Positions 1 to 4,980 of a stretch of 10,626 nt of DNA are shown here, in pieces. The notes beneath the pieces were generated by a model. The model did not search any database, was not told the DNA's origin, and saw only the letters and a program-made list of their open reading frames with translations. The stretch's first letter is position 1. The number at the start of each line of letters is the position of its first letter. This DNA comes from JASJBU01 sp039714735 (lineage in GTDB: Bacteria; Pseudomonadota; Gammaproteobacteria; Chromatiales; Chromatiaceae): assembly GCA_039714735.1 (NCBI GenBank), contig JBDLIT010000140.1, positions 1 through 10,626 on the forward strand. Direction: 5' to 3'. The position numbers were made by a program, and so were the translations under genes.

Positions 1-327
1 GTCACCCTGATGGTACTAAAGGAGCCACCGGACCCGCGCCGTCTGGAGTTGCTGCCGGTGGTGCGCTACGCGGTGCAGCGCCGCATCGAAGCTGGTATGC
101 CCGATTATTGGGACCATGCCACCCGTCTGGAACTGGCGGTGCTGGCAAAGGACGAGGAACAAGCCGTATCGGAACTAGCGGATGCCCTGGCCGTCATGCG
201 GGAGACCTGGGAGGGGGAAACCACCGCGCGCAATCTGCGCCTGATCAGGGAGGCCAGGGAGCGACGAGGCGAACCCATGGACGGGGCGGAAGAGATCGAA
301 CGAGCACTCATGCCGAATCAAGCATAA
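1..327 (+). CDS. C-terminal end of a TPR / TRAFs-binding-domain-type protein (5' truncated)
   Basis: The reading frame is already open at base 1 (V-T-L-M...), so the gene starts upstream and only about 108 C-terminal residues are seen. The visible part is helical and charged. Its core, RxEAGMPDYWDHATRLELAV followed by a helix pair and TARNLRLIREARERRGEP, resembles the end of bacterial proteins assigned to the MAP3K TRAFs-binding domain (DUF4071/PF13281), which usually have TPR-like helical repeats upstream. Such proteins are thought to be scaffolds in signalling or stress clusters; no catalytic residues are visible. The gene ends with TAA, 11 bases before a possible small ORF. An internal ATG at base 10 lacks a good ribosome site and is unlikely to be the real start. 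The family assignment is from recalled motif similarity and is moderately sure; the function is unknown. Confidence 0.6.
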   Translation, partial: VTLMVLKEPPDPRRLELLPVVRYAVQRRIEAGMPDYWDHATRLELAVLAKDEEQAVSELADALAVMRETWEGETTARNLRLIREARERRGEPMDGAEEIERALMPNQA

Positions 328-338
328 GGGGAAACAGC

Positions 339-506
339 ATGGAAGGACTCATCCGTCACCACAACACTCCGTCGGGCATTAAGCAATGCCAAGGCATCGC
401 TCTACTCCCTGTTTCAGCAGAAAATTCCACTTTGATCCCAACCAACCCTCTTTTCAATATAGCGAAGATTGTGGAGTCATGTCCCCTTGATCAGGCTGAC
501 CTGTAA
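339..506 (+). CDS. possible small hypothetical protein (55 aa)
   Basis: A short ATG-to-TAA frame starting MEGLIRHHNTPSG and ending CPLDQADL. An AGGGGA sequence lies about 6 bases before the ATG, a reasonable ribosome site. The product has no signal peptide, membrane segment or motif I recognise. Base composition here is lower in GC than the flanking genes, and the candidate promoter for the sigma gene overlaps its last codons. It could be translated as a small downstream partner of the TRAFs-binding protein, or be chance reading of intergenic DNA. The main support is the ribosome site, so confidence is low. Confidence 0.22.
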   Translation: MEGLIRHHNTPSGIKQCQGIALLPVSAENSTLIPTNPLFNIAKIVESCPLDQADL

Positions 507-524
507 AGAAATAGCAGGTAGAAT
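496..524 (+). promoter_or_regulatory. candidate sigma-70-type promoter for the ECF sigma gene
   Basis: CTGACC at 496-501 (4 of 6 to TTGACA) and TAGAAT at 519-524 (5 of 6 to TATAAT) are separated by exactly 17 bases. They would start a transcript near 531, about 24 bases before the sigma factor ATG. Just downstream, CAGGC (527-531) and GCCTG (541-545) can form a small hairpin in the leader. This is a match by eye; an ECF-specific autoregulatory promoter could exist instead or as well. Confidence 0.35.
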
Positions 525-554
525 TCCAGGCAGTTTTCCAGCCTGAGACAGAGC

Positions 555-1124
555 ATGTCGATATCAGAACCAGAACAATGGCTTGAGGAACACGGCTCCG
601 CACTCTACTCCTTCGCCTTCCTGCATGTGCGCGATACCCATCGGGCTGAGGACCTGGTGCAGGAGACCTTGCTGGCTGCCCTCAAAGCGCGTGAGCGATA
701 TCAGGGAGACGCCTCCATCCGCACCTGGCTCACCGGTATTCTCAAGCACAAAATCATGGACGAGTTCCGCCGCCAGTCCCGCGAGGCGCCCAGCCCGGAT
801 TCCCCTGAAGAGGCATGGGAGGCAGCAGAGACGCAACGGGTAGCGGATAGCTTTTCCGGCGATGGTCGCTGGAGCGAGCCTCTGGCAGACTGGGGTGATT
901 CAGAGCAGGCCTTTTCCCGCAGCCAGTTCTGGTCTCTGATCGAACAGTGCCTGACCGCCCTCTCCCCCCGCATGGCGCGACTCTTCGTGTTGCGTGAGTT
1001 ATGGGAGATGGAGACCGAAGAGGTGTGTAAGGAACTGGCCATTACACCGACCAATCTCTGGACAACACTGCATCGCGCCCGATTGGGCATGCGGCAGTGT
1101 CTGGAAAAAATCCTGCATGCCTGA
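555..1124 (+). CDS. ECF-type RNA polymerase sigma factor
   Basis: A 189-residue sigma-70-family factor that would direct RNA polymerase to a small stress or envelope regulon. Region 2 spans about residues 15-75 and contains the typical RAEDLVQETLLAAL helix (30-43), then the GDASIRTWLTGILKHKIMDE segment (51-70) that contacts the -10 element. An acidic linker with conserved-looking G-R-W...P...W residues covers about 76-125. Region 4 (about 127-186) has a helix-turn-helix: LSPRMARLFVLRELWEMETEEVC followed by LAITPTNLWTTLHRARLGMR. The long linker resembles the subgroup modelled as TIGR02943, though I cannot confirm that. A weak GAGA-type ribosome site precedes the ATG. A zinc anti-sigma gene follows after 15 bases, so the two are very probably co-transcribed. 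The general family is near certain; the regulon is unknown. Confidence 0.93.
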   Translation: MSISEPEQWLEEHGSALYSFAFLHVRDTHRAEDLVQETLLAALKARERYQGDASIRTWLTGILKHKIMDEFRRQSREAPSPDSPEEAWEAAETQRVADSFSGDGRWSEPLADWGDSEQAFSRSQFWSLIEQCLTALSPRMARLFVLRELWEMETEEVCKELAITPTNLWTTLHRARLGMRQCLEKILHA

Positions 1125-1139
1125 TGTGAGATATACGCA

Positions 1140-1397
1140 ATGCTTAGCTGTAAAGATGCAAGCCACCTGATTTCCGAGGGACAGGATCGCAACCTCAGCC
1201 TGCGGGAGAGGATAGGCCTGCGCCTGCATCTGTGGATGTGCGACAGTTGCCGGCTCTTCGAAAAGCAGATGGGCCAGCTGCGCCAAGCGTTACGCCGAGG
1301 CTGGGCGCATGGTGAGCTGCCCACGGACAAGCAGCTTCCCACCGATGCTCAGGAGCGTATCCGTCTAGCCCTCAAAAAGCATAGTCACGACAACTAA
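1140..1397 (+). CDS. zinc-finger (ZAS / zf-HC2) anti-sigma factor
   Basis: An 85-residue soluble protein expected to bind and inhibit the ECF sigma factor encoded just upstream. It has the ZAS signature: Cys4 in the N-terminal helix (MLSCKDASHLISEGQDR), then His30, Cys34 and Cys37 in LRLHLWMCDSCRLF, that is HxxxCxxC. In this family these residues hold zinc and in some members (RsrA/ChrR type) sense oxidants. No membrane segment follows the zinc helix, so this is a cytoplasmic anti-sigma factor rather than a transmembrane one. The C-terminal half (about 48-85) is charged and could wrap the sigma factor. Translation is probably coupled or nearly so (15-base gap, same strand). Assignment is firm; the inducing signal is unknown. 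Confidence 0.88.
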   Translation: MLSCKDASHLISEGQDRNLSLRERIGLRLHLWMCDSCRLFEKQMGQLRQALRRGWAHGELPTDKQLPTDAQERIRLALKKHSHDN

Positions 1398-1472
1398 GCT
1401 TCCAAAGCCGCTCAAGCCACCACGGTTGCCTACACTCTGGAGGCTTGGTGTCGCCTGACTCTAACCATCAGA

Positions 1473-2735
1473 TTATTGGTGTACGACTATCTGGGTACCG
1501 AATGAACTCCGATATTCTCTTGCCAGAGCTGAGAGCACCCCAATCCAAACTGCGCATACAATAAGCGTGACCCAGCTTAAATCACCCAGACTCAAAGCGA
1601 TGGGCGGCCACTGGGTAAAGAGCAGGAGTATCAGCGAACCGAGCACCTTGAACATGCGGTAACCCAACATATCGATCCAGGCCTTTACCTGGTATGTATG
1701 AACCGGATCGATCGGGATATAGAGCTGCTCCTTGGATGCCCGATTGATGGAATAAAACAGTCCACGGTCACTGATTTTCATCGCAGAGGCTATCCAGAGA
1801 GTGGGATAGGCCATAAACCCCGAGGCAAACAGGCATAGCATCAGTGGCTGGAATACCATCCCCGCGACTATGCCGATGTATCGATGGATGATGGGGGTCA
1901 GCACTAAATTGATGCCGAGGGATACAAAACCCAGGGCGCTGAAGAAAACGGATATGTACTGGGTGCGCTCGTCCAGCACCGGATAGCTGGCGGCAATGGT
2001 TTTGAACAACTGATACTCGACGAGCGGCTGAGCCAATTGGGCACACAACAGTGCGGCGGCAATCAGCAACAGATAACGGTTGCCGACCAGACTGCGCCAG
2101 CCACCTTCGGCCACCGGCGTCTGCTGTTCCGCGGGAATTTCCGCATACAGGCCCCAGCGTCCCATCAACAGATTAAATCCCAGGACGAGCAATAAAATCA
2201 GCGCACTTGAAAGCAACAGATCAGGGGTCGTCATGGCGGTGTATTTCAACAGTGCCGCGGCGCTGGCGCCCCCGAAAATCCCACCCACCAGACCACCGGA
2301 AGAGATGAACCAGTATGTCTGCCGACCATCCCCACGCTGATTGACGGCATTGGTAAGGCTCCAGAATTGTTCGACCAGGATCACACTGAAAACATCCACA
2401 AAGACATAGAAACCCAGAATCGCGGCTTGCGGAATCATCGAGAGGGCCAGACGAAAGCCGAGCATGAGAATGATAAACAGCAGAGATGAGCTCAAGACCA
2501 CACTTAGGCGACTAAACCGCTCAACTATTCGGTGATAGACGCCGATAAAACTTCCAAGGACCAGCGCTGATGCGATCCACACATAGGGCAAGTTGTCCGC
2601 ACCCCAATATTCGAGCAGCAGAGAGCGGCTGGCGGATTTCACCTGGTAGTAGGCCAGAATGATCAGGAAGAAATTCAGAAACAGAATTACGGCCCGATTA
2701 CCCGTGAAGCAGGAATGACTTCTTAGTTCTGCCAT
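1473..2735 (-). CDS. ATP/ADP-translocase-like (TLC/Npt, MFS-related) membrane transporter
   Basis: A 420-residue polytopic inner-membrane protein with about 11-12 hydrophobic segments (approximately 14-30, 51-68, 78-98, 106-124, 145-163, 173-192, 220-240, 260-280, 286-306, 364-376, 386-404). Sequence blocks match the nucleotide-transporter (TLC, PF03219) side of the MFS: AYYQVKSASRSLLLEYWGAD (29-46 region), LPYVWIASAL (49-58), and the C-terminal block with INRASKEQLYIPIDP (330-344) and KAWIDMLGYRMFKVLGS (351-367). Known members exchange ATP for ADP or move other nucleotides, mostly in intracellular bacteria and plastids; many short homologues in free-living bacteria have unknown substrates. 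The ATG has an AAGGA ribosome site at 2741-2745, five bases away. It diverges from the beta-lactamase-like gene with only about 47 bases between the two starts, so promoters overlap. Its closeness to an exported ATP-grasp protein makes nucleotide movement worth considering, but substrate and direction are inference. Confidence 0.8.
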   Translation of the reverse strand: MAELRSHSCFTGNRAVILFLNFFLIILAYYQVKSASRSLLLEYWGADNLPYVWIASALVLGSFIGVYHRIVERFSRLSVVLSSSLLFIILMLGFRLALSMIPQAAILGFYVFVDVFSVILVEQFWSLTNAVNQRGDGRQTYWFISSGGLVGGIFGGASAAALLKYTAMTTPDLLLSSALILLLVLGFNLLMGRWGLYAEIPAEQQTPVAEGGWRSLVGNRYLLLIAAALLCAQLAQPLVEYQLFKTIAASYPVLDERTQYISVFFSALGFVSLGINLVLTPIIHRYIGIVAGMVFQPLMLCLFASGFMAYPTLWIASAMKISDRGLFYSINRASKEQLYIPIDPVHTYQVKAWIDMLGYRMFKVLGSLILLLFTQWPPIALSLGDLSWVTLIVCAVWIGVLSALAREYRSSFGTQIVVHQ

Positions 2736-2782
2736 GGAAGTCCTTGTATTTTATAATGAATAATGCTAATTTCGGCGCGCTT

Positions 2783-3679
2783 ATGTCTATCAAGTCTTCT
2801 CTATTTATACTTCTGCTAGCGCTATTTGGATGCAGCTTTGCCTGGGCTGCCGATACTGATGCCGAAGCGATCCCTTCGCTCCGTGAATGTGCCGATTCCA
2901 ACCTGCAAACAGACCTTGAACAGGCGCTTTCCCAGCTTGGCCTTGACCGGGCGGCAGCCAACGGCAAGCTTAGCGTTGCCCTGGTCGATATCACCGATCT
3001 GAGCAACCCCCGCCTGGCGGCGGTGAATGGCGACCGGATGATGTACGCCGCGAGTCTGCCCAAGATTGCGATACTGCTGGGCGCCTTCGTGGACATCGAA
3101 AACGGTGCGTTCCAGCTGGACAGGGAAGCCCGGGAGGTGCTGACCCGAATGGTGCGGGTTTCATCCAATCGAGATGCCACCGCCATGCTTAACAAGGTGG
3201 GGAAAGAGCGGGTACTGGAAATTCTTCAGTCCGAGCGCTTCAAGCTCTACGACCAGGAACAGGGTGGCGGGCTCTGGATTGGCAAGGAGTACGGCAAGTC
3301 GCCCGCCTACCGGCGGGATCCGCTGCACAATCTTTCACATGGAGCCACCGCACTCCAGGCCGCACGTTTTTACTACTTGCTGGAGACCGGCCAGCTGGTG
3401 AACCCCGCCCTCAGCCGAGAGATGAAGTCAATGTTGGGAAACCCGGGGGTAGCGCACAAGTTCGTCAAAGGGCTCAAGGCACGGCCGGGTACAAAGATAT
3501 ATCGCAAATCCGGCAGCTGGCGGCACTGGCATGCTGACAGCGCCCTGGTGGAGAACGGACACTACAAATACATCGCCGTTGCCCTGGCGGACAATGCCAA
3601 GGGAGGCCAGTGGCTAAGCCGCTTGATCACCTCGCTGAATGATCTGATCGTACCCGTCCAGGTCGCAAACAGAGATTAG
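2783..3679 (+). CDS. exported class A beta-lactamase-like serine hydrolase (SxxK fold)
   Basis: A 298-residue envelope protein of the penicilloyl-serine-hydrolase fold (beta-lactamase2/PF13354 type). In this numbering the nucleophile motif is S91-L-P-K94 (YAASLPKIAIL), the second motif is S127-S-N129 (RVSSNRDATAML) and the third is K242-S-G244 (YRKSGSW). I see no clear E166-x-x-L-N omega-loop signature, so efficient beta-lactam hydrolysis is not assured; a peptidoglycan peptidase or esterase role is possible. The chosen ATG gives a standard signal peptide (MSIKSSLFILLLALFGCSFAWA, cleavage before ADTDA). In-frame upstream starts at 2756 (ATG) and 2744 (TTG) would only lengthen the N-terminus, and no start has a well-spaced ribosome site. 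The LFGC string could act as a poor lipobox. It diverges from the transporter gene and converges, 38 bases apart, on a second SxxK hydrolase. Fold is sure, substrate unknown. Confidence 0.82.
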   Translation: MSIKSSLFILLLALFGCSFAWAADTDAEAIPSLRECADSNLQTDLEQALSQLGLDRAAANGKLSVALVDITDLSNPRLAAVNGDRMMYAASLPKIAILLGAFVDIENGAFQLDREAREVLTRMVRVSSNRDATAMLNKVGKERVLEILQSERFKLYDQEQGGGLWIGKEYGKSPAYRRDPLHNLSHGATALQAARFYYLLETGQLVNPALSREMKSMLGNPGVAHKFVKGLKARPGTKIYRKSGSWRHWHADSALVENGHYKYIAVALADNAKGGQWLSRLITSLNDLIVPVQVANRD

Positions 3680-3717
3680 TCCTCTTCCCCCAAACCAGCT
3701 GGCCCAACAGGCCTTAC

Positions 3718-4980
3718 TCAACGTTTTGCGGGATTATTTCGCTGCAGCAGCCGATGGATGCGCGTGGCCAGAGTCTGATGCGCCACTGCTGAGTTCTCCC
3801 GTAGTACATTGGATGTCAGGGTGGCCATATAATAGAGTTGCGGCTGATCGGCGGGTGATTCAACGATAGCCACTGAATTCATCAAGTTTTTCCTATTACC
3901 CATGTATTTGCGGCACTTGAAACCGGGTTCAGGCTTGCATGAGTAGAGCGAACCGGATTTAAAGTAGACCGCCGCATCCCGTAGCGCCGGCGCGGAGGCA
4001 TAGCGGATGCGCCGTTCGGTCATGTAGAGCAGCCGTTTCAGTTCCCGGCTTGAAAACAGATCCACCAGCCGTCCCTGCTCCATTCTGAGCAGCAGTCGCA
4101 GCATTTCCCGGGTAGAGGCATGGCTGGTGGTTCCCGGCACCTTGCGTTTACCGGCGCGGGTAAAGAAACTGCCCTGACGCAGCCGCTCCAGATCGAGGCC
4201 ATTACGTGTGACCGGTTCATGGAAGGTGGCGATAAACAGCTCACCCAGGGCCTTGCGAGGCGTCTCACGGAAGAAACGCTCCACCGCTTCCGGTGACAAC
4301 GGGTAGTCACGGCCAAACCGGCGCAGCAGCATGGCCTGTTGCATCACCATGGCGGCCGCCGCATTGGAGCTCGCCGACAGCATCCAGTCCAGATACTCCC
4401 ACAGACTGGCCTCATCCCCCAGCTGCAATGGCCGGCGTTTGAGTCGGCGGGTCCGCGGATTCCACAGCCGCACCTTGTGGTGATCGTAAACGATAAATCC
4501 GTCCGCTATGACCCGGGTATCGCGCAGAATGGCTCTACGTTGCGCCGGATCATCCGGATAGGCATCCGCCAGGGCCTGAAAAAACCCCAGTGCAGCGATA
4601 ATCTTGCCTACGCTGCCCGGATTGCGCCGGGCAGCGCCATTGTGCTCGGCATAGCGTGGGTGCTCCGGATCGGAGAGATCCAGCAGCGACAGGCTGTAAT
4701 GCTCAGCTTCCTTGCCCAGCAAACGGCTGATTTGCGCGCTAAACTTCGCATCGATGGTTGGCAGATCCAGCTCCGGGTACGCCAACAGGCGCAGGTCTAC
4801 CTGATCCCGGGAGAGCAGTTCTCCCGCAGGTCGCCGGGAACCACGAATTGCCCCCTCGTGAGCAAGGCGCGCAGCTTCCAGGCGCCGGATGCCCAGCTCC
4901 TCACTGCCGTACAATGGATAGCCTTGGCTCATCAGCGGCAGGAAGAGGAGAACCAGACACTGCATAATAACGACTTTCAC
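3718..4980 (-). CDS. exported SxxK serine hydrolase, second and divergent copy of the beta-lactamase-like fold
   Basis: A 420-residue exported protein, longer than normal class A enzymes. The catalytic set is visible: S123-V-G-K126 (RNPGSVGKIIAA), S204-S-N206 (MLSASSNAAAAMV) and K341-S-G343 (AVYFKSGSLYS). About 70 residues precede the domain, and inserts rich in Arg/Trp/Tyr lie between the first two motifs (about 150-190) and near 270-285. C348 and C356 flank a short loop and could form a disulfide, fitting a periplasmic location. The GTG start overlaps the stop of the upstream large gene in a GTGA arrangement, implying translational coupling; an ATG six codons in (4965) also keeps a signal peptide (VVIMQCLVLLFLPLMSQG). 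By fold it could be a D,D-peptidase, an esterase or a substrate-binding relative; a true beta-lactamase is less likely. It differs clearly from the neighbour at 2783, so this is not a recent duplication. Confidence 0.8.
   Translation of the reverse strand: MKVVIMQCLVLLFLPLMSQGYPLYGSEELGIRRLEAARLAHEGAIRGSRRPAGELLSRDQVDLRLLAYPELDLPTIDAKFSAQISRLLGKEAEHYSLSLLDLSDPEHPRYAEHNGAARRNPGSVGKIIAALGFFQALADAYPDDPAQRRAILRDTRVIADGFIVYDHHKVRLWNPRTRRLKRRPLQLGDEASLWEYLDWMLSASSNAAAAMVMQQAMLLRRFGRDYPLSPEAVERFFRETPRKALGELFIATFHEPVTRNGLDLERLRQGSFFTRAGKRKVPGTTSHASTREMLRLLLRMEQGRLVDLFSSRELKRLLYMTERRIRYASAPALRDAAVYFKSGSLYSCKPEPGFKCRKYMGNRKNLMNSVAIVESPADQPQLYYMATLTSNVLRENSAVAHQTLATRIHRLLQRNNPAKR

Noticed and set aside
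2744..2782. Longer N-terminus of the class A-like protein from TTG 2744 or ATG 2756
   Set aside because: The extension places unrelated residues before the signal peptide, and the GGAAG upstream is too close to 2744 and too far from 2756.
2783..3679. Calling this gene an antibiotic-resistance beta-lactamase
   Set aside because: The fold motifs are present, but the omega-loop general-base signature is not evident and the context is not a resistance locus.
3701..3713. GGCC-CAACA-GGCC as a terminator between the convergent hydrolase genes
   Set aside because: The stem is only four pairs and no T run follows on either strand.
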